Shown one piece after another: positions 16,176 through 24,955 of a stretch of 49,615 nucleotides of DNA (the first letter of the stretch is position 1; every line of letters begins with the position of its first letter). This DNA comes from Verrucomicrobiia bacterium Tous-C4TDCM (GTDB taxonomy: Bacteria > Verrucomicrobiota > Verrucomicrobiia > Verrucomicrobiales > Akkermansiaceae): positions 1 through 49,615 of the forward strand of contig NEUO01000007.1 in NCBI GenBank assembly GCA_002304315.1, read 5' to 3'. The notes under the pieces were generated by a model. The model saw only the letters and a program-made list of their open reading frames with translations, did not search any database and had not been told where the DNA came from. A program made the translations under genes and the position numbers.

Positions 16176-18799
16176 TCCTTGCGCTCGCCTTGGAAGCACG
16201 CGGCGACCTTGAGCAGCATCTCGCCGCCGGCGACCTCGCGGCAGCGGAAGCGGAACTCGAACAACTCGCCACCGAATGGCGCGACGCCGCGACGAAAGAC
16301 CCGTCGCCCGGGCAGCGCCTCGACCATGCGCGCGTCCTGCAAGCCCTCGGCACCGTCGAGCGCCAGCTTGGCCGCGCCGGAGAAGCCGTGCCGCATCTCA
16401 CAAGTGCGCTCGATCTCGCCGCGGATTCGCCCGCCGATGCCGCAGCGATCGCCGAGGCGCTGGCGCTTTCCCGGCAAGACCTCGGCGAACTGACGACCGC
16501 CGAACCGCTGTTGCGCGGCACCCTCGCTTTCCGCGAAAAGGACGAAAATCCTGCCGCCCTCGCCACGACCCGCGACCACCTCGGCCTGCTCCAGCTCCAG
16601 CTCGGCCGTTACCCGGAAGCCGCCGCGCTGCTCCAAGCCGCCTTCGACGCCACGCCCGCCACCGATCCCGTCGCGCTCGCCCGCCGCCACGGCCACCTCG
16701 GCCGCTACCGCCACACCCTCGGCAGCCATGCCCGGGCGCTGCGCCACTTCGAACAAGCCCTCGCATTGCTTGGCGACCGCGCCGATGAAGCCGAACTCCG
16801 CCTCGCCCTCGTCTCCCAGCAAGCCCTCGCCCACCTGCGGCTCGGCGATCTCGAGGAAGCGCGCGCCGGCTTCGAGGCCGCCGCCGATAGCGCCCGATCC
16901 TTGTTCCGCGGCCGGGAAATCGCCGCCGCCCCCCACCTCAACAACCTCGGCACCTTCGCCATTGCCGCCGGCGACCCCGAGCTGGCCCGCGCCGCATTCG
17001 CCGAGTGCCTCGACATGTTCGAAGCCGCCCACGGGCCCGACCACCCGGCCCTCATCGCCCCGCTCAACAACCTCGGCGCCGCGCTCCAGGAACTCGGCAA
17101 CTACGACGAAGCTCGTACTTCCTTCGAACGCGCCGCCGCCCTCCAGCAGCGCCACCTTCCGCCCGGCCACCTCCGCGTTGCCGAGACCGCCCGCAATCTC
17201 GCCCGCAATGCCATCCTCGCCGGCGACCCCGCCGCTCCCGGACTCGTCGAACGCGCCACCGGCCTCGGGCTCGAACTGCTCGATCGCCTGATCCGCGAGG
17301 GCAGCGAAACCGAGCGCCTGAACTTCCTCCAGCGCATCGATCTCGTTTCCCTCCCCTGTTCCGCCGGCGACGCGCCTGCCATCGCCGCCGTGCTCGCCGC
17401 ATCGAAATCCCGGCTGCTCGACACCCTGCTCGCCGCCACACCCGGCGGGCGCGTTCCCACCGCTTCGGAAATCCGCGATGCCCTGCCGCCGCAGTCCGCC
17501 TTCGTCGACTTCTGCCGCTATACCGAAATTACGAGGGATGCCGTACTTCGCTACGGAGCCGTCGTCCACGCCCCGGGCAAGGAACCCGCCTGGATTCGCC
17601 TCGGCACCGAAGACCAGCTCCGCGGCCTGCTCGACGCCCTCCGCCTGCGCCTCGAATGGAAGGCCGCCACCCTTTCCGGAAGCACCGCCACCGCCCCGCC
17701 GCTCCAGCTCCGCGGCCTGCTGCGGGAACTCCACCGCGGCTTCATCGAGCCGCTCGAAGCCGCCCGGCCGCCCGGCTGCCGCCAGCTCGTCGTCGCGCCC
17801 GATGCCTCGCTGCACTTCCTCCCCTTCGCCGCCCTCGTCACCGCCGACGGTTCCCTGCTTTGCGAAAAGCTCGACCTCCTGGTCAGCGTCGGCAGCGCCC
17901 GCGATCTCGTGTCGAACAACCCGCCGCCCTCGCTCTCGGGAGCTCCCTGGCTCCTCGCCGGCGTGACCGATTTCCCCGCCGCGGCTCGCGATCCCGACGC
18001 CCCCCTCGCCGCCGTCCTGTCCCACCTCGCCCAGCTGCCCGGCACCCGCGATGAACTCCGCCGGATCCTCGAAGTCGCCCCGCCCGGCACCCAGGTCCGC
18101 GAAAATGACCAGGCCGCCGAAAGCAGTTTCAGCCAACTCTCCCCCGCGCCCCGCGTCCTCCATCTCGGCACCCATTCCTTCGCCACCGCCACCGGTGAAT
18201 CCACCGCCGCGCCGATCGACTTCGACCGCTCGGCCAACCTGCTTTTTTCCTCCGGCATCCTCCTCCACCGCGCCGCGCTCCGCTCCGCCGATGCCCCGCT
18301 GTTAGACCCTGCTGACGACCTCCTTTTCCCCGCGGAGATCGCCGCCCTTCCGCTGGCCGGCACGCGCCTCGTCACGCTTTCCTCCTGCCACTCCGGCAGC
18401 GGCACCGCGCTGTCCGGCGAAGGCGTCCTCGGCCTCCGCCGCGCCTTCACCCTGGCCGGAGCTCATGAAGTCCTCGTCGCACTCTGGCCCGTCTCCGACC
18501 AAGCCTCGCCCGACTTCATGCACCGCTTCTACCAACTCGCGCTCGCCACCGATCACCCCGCGCAAGCACTGTGGCAAACCCAGCGCGAATTCCTCGCTGC
18601 CGGCGATGACTTCGAAGCCGCCGTCCTCCACGCCGCGCCCTTCGTCCTCAGCCAGCGCGGCGGCCCGCTACCGCTGGCCGCGATCCCGCCACCCGACCGG
18701 ACGCTGCCGTGGAAATGGCTGCTCGGCCTGCTACCGCTCGGGCTTTTTCTCGGCGGCCGGCTGGCCCGTCGCTCCGCCGCGCATGCCGAAAAACGATAA
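16139..18799 (+). CDS. Exported TPR-CHAT protease with C-terminal membrane anchor
   Basis: An 886-residue caspase-like (CHAT, clan CD) cysteine protease candidate. It has a probable signal peptide (FARALILALALEARG), a long helical region of tetratricopeptide repeats (about 20-390, with LNNLG...A...F..ALDMF patterns), and a C-terminal CHAT domain with the His/Cys dyad His679 (LHLGTHSF) and Cys750 (LSSCHSGSG). After WLLGLLPLGLFLGGRLA, a membrane anchor near 858-876, it ends in a basic tail. This predicts a periplasmic enzyme tethered to the inner membrane. Its start lies inside the end of the S8 gene, and its last 69 bases overlap the convergent haemagglutinin-like gene. The substrate is unknown; other TPR-CHAT proteins cleave partner proteins. 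Confidence 0.88.
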   Translation: MLPPARNFARALILALALEARGDLEQHLAAGDLAAAEAELEQLATEWRDAATKDPSPGQRLDHARVLQALGTVERQLGRAGEAVPHLTSALDLAADSPADAAAIAEALALSRQDLGELTTAEPLLRGTLAFREKDENPAALATTRDHLGLLQLQLGRYPEAAALLQAAFDATPATDPVALARRHGHLGRYRHTLGSHARALRHFEQALALLGDRADEAELRLALVSQQALAHLRLGDLEEARAGFEAAADSARSLFRGREIAAAPHLNNLGTFAIAAGDPELARAAFAECLDMFEAAHGPDHPALIAPLNNLGAALQELGNYDEARTSFERAAALQQRHLPPGHLRVAETARNLARNAILAGDPAAPGLVERATGLGLELLDRLIREGSETERLNFLQRIDLVSLPCSAGDAPAIAAVLAASKSRLLDTLLAATPGGRVPTASEIRDALPPQSAFVDFCRYTEITRDAVLRYGAVVHAPGKEPAWIRLGTEDQLRGLLDALRLRLEWKAATLSGSTATAPPLQLRGLLRELHRGFIEPLEAARPPGCRQLVVAPDASLHFLPFAALVTADGSLLCEKLDLLVSVGSARDLVSNNPPPSLSGAPWLLAGVTDFPAAARDPDAPLAAVLSHLAQLPGTRDELRRILEVAPPGTQVRENDQAAESSFSQLSPAPRVLHLGTHSFATATGESTAAPIDFDRSANLLFSSGILLHRAALRSADAPLLDPADDLLFPAEIAALPLAGTRLVTLSSCHSGSGTALSGEGVLGLRRAFTLAGAHEVLVALWPVSDQASPDFMHRFYQLALATDHPAQALWQTQREFLAAGDDFEAAVLHAAPFVLSQRGGPLPLAAIPPPDRTLPWKWLLGLLPLGLFLGGRLARRSAAHAEKR

Positions 18800-19840
18800 A
18801 CGTCGTAGCAGCGGAGCCGCCGGCTTTTTCGCTATCTGCACCGACGCCGCCCGGTCGCGCTGCGAGTCGCTGCTCGCCGTCATTGGCACGTCTTTCCGCA
18901 AATCCCGCGCCCGGCTCGCCGTGGATCCATCCGGCCGCTTGAGCTCCGGCAAGCGCAGCAACGAGCTGTTCGCCGCGACCACCGCGTCGCCCTCGTCGCC
19001 GCCCAGCACCGTGCCGTCGTTGTCGTAGCGACCCTTGATCTTCACCCGGCCGACGATCACGCCGCTGCCTTCATTGAGAATTTTCCCGCCCCGGCCGACT
19101 TCCAGAAAGACCCGCGCGCCTTCGATCCGGCCGGCGTTCGCCACTTCCTGCCGCGCTTCGATCTCCACCTCGCTGCCGCGGCTTTCACCCAAGTGCTGCA
19201 CCACCCCGGTCGAGCCGCTCGTTCCCAACCTCCAGCGCCCGTCCGCCGCCACCGTCACCGATCGCCCGCCCGCCAACCGCACCGCGCCGGTCGCCTCGAG
19301 CTTCGCCCCGCCGCGGACGTTGACGAATTCCCCGGCCACCACCGCATCGCCGCCCGTCGCCGTGACCGAGCCGTCCACCGTCATCACCCGCAACCCCGCG
19401 GCGGTGGCATTCATCGCGTAGCCGCCGCCTGTTAGAAACGCCACCGCGTCGCCGGTCCCGAGCGTCGCCAGCGTGACCGACCTGCCCGTCACGCTGCCAT
19501 TCACCCGCAGCCCGGCCCCATCCGCGAAAAATCCGATCACCCCGTCCGCCGCCACGATGCCATCGATCCGATGCTCCCGCGTCCCGCCTAACAGATTCAC
19601 CACACCCGCCCCGCCGGAGAACACCAGTTCGTCGCCCGCCGGCAGCAGGAAGCGCCCCCAGTTCAGCACCGTGTCGCCCGTCAGCGTGTACTCGGTCCGC
19701 GTTCCGATCACCGTCGTCACGCAGTCCCAGCTCGCCGTGCCCGGCGTCAACACCACCGGCCCGCCCGGCGATCCCGGCACCAAGCCCGCCCACGCCGCCC
19801 CGGGCAGCAAAGCCCACAGCCATGACATCCATCGTTTCAT
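18731..19840 (-). CDS. Filamentous-haemagglutinin N-domain (two-partner secretion type) protein
   Basis: A 369-residue exported protein. Signal peptide (MKRWMSWLWALLPGAAWA), then a beta-helix N-domain of the haemagglutination-activity family: the sequence TVLNWGRFLLPAGDELVFSG, then NLLGGTREHRIDGIVAADGV, then IGFFADGAGLRVNGSVTG follows the family order (N-W-x-x-F, V-x-N-x-x-x-G, I-x-G-x-I-x-A-x-G, G-x-x-x-N-G). Repeats run to about residue 290 and a charged tail follows. It is short for an adhesin and no TpsB transporter gene is nearby. It is divergent from the sigma-like gene (124-base gap) and convergent with the TPR-CHAT gene. Such proteins often neighbour CHAT proteins. Confidence 0.75.
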   Translation of the reverse strand: MKRWMSWLWALLPGAAWAGLVPGSPGGPVVLTPGTASWDCVTTVIGTRTEYTLTGDTVLNWGRFLLPAGDELVFSGGAGVVNLLGGTREHRIDGIVAADGVIGFFADGAGLRVNGSVTGRSVTLATLGTGDAVAFLTGGGYAMNATAAGLRVMTVDGSVTATGGDAVVAGEFVNVRGGAKLEATGAVRLAGGRSVTVAADGRWRLGTSGSTGVVQHLGESRGSEVEIEARQEVANAGRIEGARVFLEVGRGGKILNEGSGVIVGRVKIKGRYDNDGTVLGGDEGDAVVAANSSLLRLPELKRPDGSTASRARDLRKDVPMTASSDSQRDRAASVQIAKKPAAPLLRRLSFFGMRGGATGQPAAEKKPER

Positions 19841-19849
19841 CTGCCGATT

Positions 19850-19880
19850 CCAACCGCAGTCCATGCCGGTCCTTCCCAAA
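19850..19880 (-). promoter_or_regulatory. Shared upstream element, copy 4
   Basis: Minus strand: TTTGG, 20 bases, GGTTGG, then 9 bases to the ATG at 19840, with AATTTTCC ahead. It sits in the 124-base divergent gap with the sigma-like gene. Confidence 0.45.
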
Positions 19881-19964
19881 TTGGGAGGAAAATTCGCACG
19901 CCACCCCGCCCCGGCTCCTTCCTTGCCAAGCCCCGCCCCCGCCGCTCTTCTCACAGGCGTCCGA

Positions 19965-20888
19965 ATGAGCGACCTCCGTCCCTTCCTCCAGTCCACTTGG
20001 CACGCCTGCTGTCGTCGCGCGCGCCGGCCGGTCGAAGGCGTGCTGGTCGATCCCGCCCTGGCCGCCCGCATCGCCGAACGCGCCTTGCGGAACCTCTCCA
20101 TCGAACTTTCCACCCCGCCCCCGCAGCCGCGCTTTCTCGCCTCCGCCCTGGAGGAAACCACCCGCCACGCCGCCGGCACCGTGGCCGCCGAGCGCCGTGA
20201 GCCTCCCGATCCCCAGCGCCACCACGACCCCGCCGACACCCGCTACCCCGCGAACCTCGACCTTGACCGCCTCCAGCGCCATGACCCGCAGCGCGGCTTC
20301 CACGACCCCGAATGGAACCACCTGCCGCCGCTCCTCAAGCCGCTCGCCTTCGCCCAACTCGCGAAAAAGGACATTCTGGGCCCCGACGCCGAGGATCTCT
20401 TCCTCGAAATCCTCACCGAAATGGCCCGCGAGCGGAGCAGCGACCGCCGCGCGCCGATCACCGACCTCACGGTCTTCGAAGAGATCGTCCCCTTGCAGAG
20501 CCGCATGCTCCAGTTTCGCTCCATCGACTGGCACCGCCGCCGCTCCGCGATCCGCAACCAGACCAACACCGGCCCCAGCTTCGACGCCCTGAGCGACGAC
20601 CCGGACCGTCCGATGCAATTCGCCGACCCGGCCACCGCCGCCCACGCCTGGCCGCGCTTCGAACACATCCACGCCCAGTGCGAGGAAGCCCTGACGCCGG
20701 CCGAGTGGACCCTCGTTTTCGAACTTTATGTCGCCCAGACCGTCACCATCCAGGATCTGGTGGACGATGAAAACCACTGCGCCTCGCTCGGCCTCAAGCC
20801 CGGCACCTCCGCCTCCACCCGCCGCCGCGCGGTCAACGCCGTGATCGAGACCGCGCTGGAAAAACTCCGCGAATGCCTGCTGCCGTGA
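19965..20888 (+). CDS. Sigma-70-family-like regulator (divergent)
   Basis: A 307-residue cytoplasmic protein. The stretch ILGPDAEDLFLEILTEMARE, then FRSIDWHRRRSAIRNQTN, resembles sigma region 2 (the D-A-E-D and I-D-x-x-R-R-R landmarks). The C-terminal LTPAEWTLVFELYVAQTVTI, then STRRRAVNAVIETALEKLRE resembles region 4 with its helix-turn-helix. It is longer than a usual ECF sigma factor because of an N-terminal extension of about 100 residues and insertions. The next gene, 38 bases on, encodes a single-pass membrane protein of anti-sigma layout. I infer a sigma/anti-sigma pair; the sigma assignment is by pattern only. Confidence 0.55.
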   Translation: MSDLRPFLQSTWHACCRRARRPVEGVLVDPALAARIAERALRNLSIELSTPPPQPRFLASALEETTRHAAGTVAAERREPPDPQRHHDPADTRYPANLDLDRLQRHDPQRGFHDPEWNHLPPLLKPLAFAQLAKKDILGPDAEDLFLEILTEMARERSSDRRAPITDLTVFEEIVPLQSRMLQFRSIDWHRRRSAIRNQTNTGPSFDALSDDPDRPMQFADPATAAHAWPRFEHIHAQCEEALTPAEWTLVFELYVAQTVTIQDLVDDENHCASLGLKPGTSASTRRRAVNAVIETALEKLRECLLP

Positions 20889-20926
20889 AAATCCCGCCCG
20901 CGGCCTGCGGTTGAGGCCGCATCGAC

Positions 20927-21508
20927 ATGAACGACGAACTTCCCGAACACCTCCGCCCCGTGCGCGACATCCTGATGAACGCCGCCCATGGCAGCGACGA
21001 CGAGGACTTCCCGCCCGCGCCGGACGATCTGCTCGATGACCTCGAGGAAAAGCTCGGCGGTCGTCGTGCCGTCCCCGCCGCGCCCGTCGCCGCGGTCCCT
21101 TGGCACGTCAGGCTCACCCGCTTCCTCGGCAGCCCCGGCTTCGGCCTCGCCGCCGCGGCCATCGTGGTCCTGCTCATCGCCGTTCCCTTGTTCAAAGGCC
21201 CCGACCGCTTCCGCAACAACGGCTCGTCCACCACCACTGCGGCCGTCCGCGTGGTCCTCGTCGCCCCGGACAGCGCCACCCTCGACCGCATTTCCGGCAG
21301 CGACCTCATCGACCCCGCATCGCGGGTCATCGCGGAAAACGCCGCCGCCGCGAAAGCCGTGCCCAGCCCGAAACTCGTGCTCGATTTCCAAGCTTCCACG
21401 CTCGAAGGCTGGTCCGCGGACGGCACCCTGCTTTTCACCGATCCGCTGCCCGCCGCCGCCGATCAGCCCGCGGCCATCGCCACCGCGCTGTCCCGCCTCG
21501 GCCGATAA
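20927..21508 (+). CDS. Single-pass membrane protein, probable anti-sigma factor
   Basis: A 193-residue protein with an acidic cytoplasmic N-terminus (residues 1-65, with DDLLDDLEEKLGG), one membrane segment (FGLAAAAIVVLLIAVPLF, about 72-90) and a periplasmic C-terminus of about 100 residues. A TGAGG ribosome site sits 10 bases before the ATG. It follows the sigma-like gene by 38 bases. No zinc-binding anti-sigma motif or FecR signature is seen, so the role rests on layout and position. Confidence 0.55.
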   Translation: MNDELPEHLRPVRDILMNAAHGSDDEDFPPAPDDLLDDLEEKLGGRRAVPAAPVAAVPWHVRLTRFLGSPGFGLAAAAIVVLLIAVPLFKGPDRFRNNGSSTTTAAVRVVLVAPDSATLDRISGSDLIDPASRVIAENAAAAKAVPSPKLVLDFQASTLEGWSADGTLLFTDPLPAAADQPAAIATALSRLGR

Positions 21509-21558
21509 GCCCTCACTTCGCCCTTTTCCCGCACGGCCGGAGGGACTAAACCCCCCGC

Positions 21559-23187
<1,629 letters not shown>

Positions 23188-23223
23188 CGAGGCATCGATT
23201 GAGGAAGCTGGGGTTTTGGCCAA

Positions 23224-23658
23224 TCATACCGGCACCACCAGACCTTCCTCCTCGGCGAGCTTCTTCTGGTTCCCGTCGAAGGTGAGGAAATGGGTCGAAT
23301 TCATTTTCAGGGCGCTTGCCACATGGAGGATATCGAACCCTCGGTGACCTCCTGCGAGCGTGCGCAGGGAGGACAGGCGCTTGGCCTCATCGACCACATC
23401 GGCGAGATTGGAGGTGGCAACGATCAACCGGCCTTGAGCGATGGCAGCCTCAAATCCAGCCCAATACAGAGCGGCGCAACCCGCCGGGATGGCCTTTCGG
23501 AACTCGGAAAACCTCAAGGCATTCCCGAACTCGAAATGAGTCAGGCTGTTGAGGTGGAGCGGCCTCGTGTTTTGGGCAGACCAAGCCACCGCCTTTTGGC
23601 TATTGGCATCGCTTCCGTAGAGTGAAAAAAGGAAGCTGGTATCACAGGCGATCACCAT
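23224..23658 (-). CDS. VapC-like PIN-domain toxin
   Basis: A 144-residue PIN-domain ribonuclease, the toxin of a type II pair. The acidic residues expected in the active site are present: Asp6 (ACDTS), Glu43 (HFEFGNALR), Asp109 (GFDILHVASAL) and Asp128 (LTFDGNQ). The start codon overlaps the end of the antitoxin gene by 7 bases, so the two are translated together. The RNA target cannot be told from sequence. It is convergent with the ABC-F gene. Confidence 0.88.
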   Translation of the reverse strand: MVIACDTSFLFSLYGSDANSQKAVAWSAQNTRPLHLNSLTHFEFGNALRFSEFRKAIPAGCAALYWAGFEAAIAQGRLIVATSNLADVVDEAKRLSSLRTLAGGHRGFDILHVASALKMNSTHFLTFDGNQKKLAEEEGLVVPV

Positions 23659-23903
23659 CGACCGCCAGCCTCCGCAAGAATTTCAGCCGATTGCTCGGCA
23701 CTCAAAACGGGATCCCCGCTGCGGTCTCGCAGCACTTCGGGACTGGATGCCCAGTCGATCACTTGAGCCGTCTGGGCGCTTTCCGGGCTCAGCCTGGCGA
23801 TGACAACGCCTCGTTGGGTGATGAGCACATCTTCCCCGGCGCTTATCCAGCGCAGTACGCTCTTGTAGTGGTTCCTCAGATCTCGAACCGTCGCGATCCT
23901 CAT
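23652..23903 (-). CDS. Phd/YefM-family antitoxin
   Basis: An 83-residue antitoxin with the typical Phd/YefM start MRIATVRDLRNHYKSVLRWI and GEDVLITQRGVVIARLSP: an N-terminal DNA-binding and dimerisation region, then a short C-terminal toxin-binding tail. It lies immediately upstream of the PIN toxin gene and overlaps it by 7 bases. The pair should repress its own promoter. The frame is open further upstream, but only this start gives the family N-terminus. Confidence 0.85.
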   Translation of the reverse strand: MRIATVRDLRNHYKSVLRWISAGEDVLITQRGVVIARLSPESAQTAQVIDWASSPEVLRDRSGDPVLSAEQSAEILAEAGGRW

Positions 23904-23914
23904 TGTAGCACAAA

Positions 23915-23941
23915 AATGTAGCCACCTTCTACGCGCGTCAA
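23915..23941 (-). promoter_or_regulatory. Candidate promoter/operator of the PIN toxin-antitoxin pair
   Basis: Minus strand: TTGACG, 15 bases, TACATT, with the ATG 11 bases later. The hexamer GCTACA occurs twice here, 7 bases apart, the first overlapping the -10 box, and could be a binding site for the antitoxin. Confidence 0.35.
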
Positions 23942-24043
23942 GTCCAATTCCCTTTGGGCGTCGAGTTGGCGGACCTCGGTTTTCAACGCTCTCGCTCAGG
24001 ATGAAGAAACAGAGGGCGGCACAACCCGATTCGGAACATGAAA

Positions 24044-24165
24044 GGTTTCCCAAGGCGGGTTTCCCAAGAGACAGGAAGTTTTCTGCAACGCACATCATGC
24101 GCAGTGGTTTCCCAAGCGGGTTTCCCAAGGGACAGGAAGTTTTCTGCAGGAAGTTTTCTGCAACG
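24044..24165. repeat. Tandem direct repeats, units built from GGTTTCCCAAG and GGAAGTTTTCTGCA
   Basis: A unit of about 43-47 bases (GGTTTCCCAAG, CGGGTTTCCCAAG, GACAGGAAGTTTTCTGCA) occurs at 24044-24090 and again from 24106 to 24148. A third partial unit (GGAAGTTTTCTGCAACG) follows directly to 24165. Within a unit, TTTCCCAAG is itself doubled. Too few copies, and too little spacer, for a CRISPR array. Confidence 0.85.
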
Positions 24166-24247
24166 CCGGATTCACGCGGAAAAGACCCAAGTGAATCCGT
24201 GAGAACCCACTCCATGCGCAGCTACTCGGAGGGGCTCTGATTACCCG

Positions 24248-24538
24248 TCACCGGTGGAGCGCCTCAAGAAAGGCCTCCGGGTGGCATTCGGCCACGCGCA
24301 GAAGGGCGCGGGCGGTGCCTTCGGGCTGGCGGTGACCCTGCTCCCAGTTTTGCAAGGTCCGGGGGCTGATCCCGATGAGGGTGGCAAAGCCGGTCTGGCT
24401 GAGACCCAGCTTTTTGCGGATTGCCCGGGCATCGGGTGACTTGAGAGTGGTCGTGCGCGCGGCTCTCTTCTTGCCTCGCAGGATCGCTCCGCCTTCCTTG
24501 AGGCTGGCGGCAAGTTGCTGGAACAGTTCTTCTTTCAT
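24248..24538 (-). CDS. HigA/NadS-like helix-turn-helix antitoxin
   Basis: A 96-residue DNA-binding protein with an XRE-type helix-turn-helix at residues 44-69 (GLSQTGFATLIGISPRTLQN, then WEQGHRQPEG). Proteins of this shape are antitoxins of RelE/HigB-type toxins and repress the operon. Its ATG overlaps the toxin stop codon as ATGA (24535-24538). The toxin-first order is the rule in higBA loci. Confidence 0.85.
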   Translation of the reverse strand: MKEELFQQLAASLKEGGAILRGKKRAARTTTLKSPDARAIRKKLGLSQTGFATLIGISPRTLQNWEQGHRQPEGTARALLRVAECHPEAFLEALHR

Positions 24539-24876
24539 GGGAATTCGGTTTCGATGATGGAGCGCAAGACCCGGAGCTGGGCGGCCGTGAGCGTGTCTTG
24601 CTCGTTTTTCGGGTAAGCAAGGAGCAGCAGGATCGTGTCTCCGGGAACATACCAATAGTAGATGACCCGCAGGCCTCCTCGCTTGCCCCGCCCGGATCCT
24701 GCCCAGCGCAGCTTCCGCAAGCCGCCGGAGCCGCGGATGAGATCTCCGCGTTCCGGGCCGGCCATGAGAGCCCATTGCATGGCGTTCAATTCGTCGTCCG
24801 GAAGATGCTCGCCCGCGAGGCGGGTGAAGATCGAGGTCTCGCGGAAAACGAATCGCACGTGGGAACCATCCGTCAT
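24535..24876 (-). CDS. HigB/RelE-like toxin
   Basis: A 113-residue protein of the RelE/HigB fold, expected to cut mRNA on the ribosome. The family core is clear: GGLRKLRWAGSGRGKRGGLR, then VIYYWY and ILLLLAYPKNEQDTLT. It lies upstream of, and overlaps by 4 bases, its antitoxin gene. The palindrome at its start codon may be the operator. Confidence 0.85.
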   Translation of the reverse strand: MTDGSHVRFVFRETSIFTRLAGEHLPDDELNAMQWALMAGPERGDLIRGSGGLRKLRWAGSGRGKRGGLRVIYYWYVPGDTILLLLAYPKNEQDTLTAAQLRVLRSIIETEFP

Positions 24877-24893
24877 TGACGGATACTTGTCAA
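24876..24893 (-). promoter_or_regulatory. Candidate operator at the higB start
   Basis: TTGAC and GTCAA form an inverted pair separated by 8 bases, touching the toxin ATG. The outer half-site read on the minus strand is TTGACA, which could also be the -35 box. A site here would suit repression by the HigA-like protein. Confidence 0.35.
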
Positions 24894-24920
24894 GCGGTAG
24901 GCGCAGTCTTCAATTTCCCG

Positions 24921-24949
24921 TGAACGACCTTGGCGCGGTGACGGCGTGA
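24921..24949 (+). repeat. Right copy of the ABC-F tail direct repeat
   Basis: TGAACGAC, then GGTGACGGCGTGA at the end, corresponding to codons ND.GAVTA and stop as in the real ABC-F gene end at 23156-23187. No ABC-F coding sequence precedes it here. Confidence 0.7.
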
Positions 24950-24955
24950 GCTTGG

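Larger units (their letters stand above)
23904..24247. other. Non-coding gap between two toxin-antitoxin pairs
   Basis: 344 bases with no credible gene. It holds the candidate promoter of the PIN pair at its left end and a block of short direct repeats at 24044-24165. It looks lower in GC than the neighbouring genes. Confidence 0.6.

Noticed and set aside
15974-18268. Long minus-strand open frame opposite the TPR-CHAT gene
   Set aside because: Gly/Glu-rich mirror frame expected opposite a GC-rich gene; no start site or domain. The CHAT frame has clear motifs.
13362-21508. Gasdermin or type III-E CRISPR partner for the TPR-CHAT protease
   Set aside because: No gasdermin-like, gRAMP-like or CRISPR gene is present; the CHAT protein also appears to be exported.
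24044-24165. CRISPR array
   Set aside because: Only two full units and a partial one, with internal sub-repeats and almost no spacer; no cas gene in the window.
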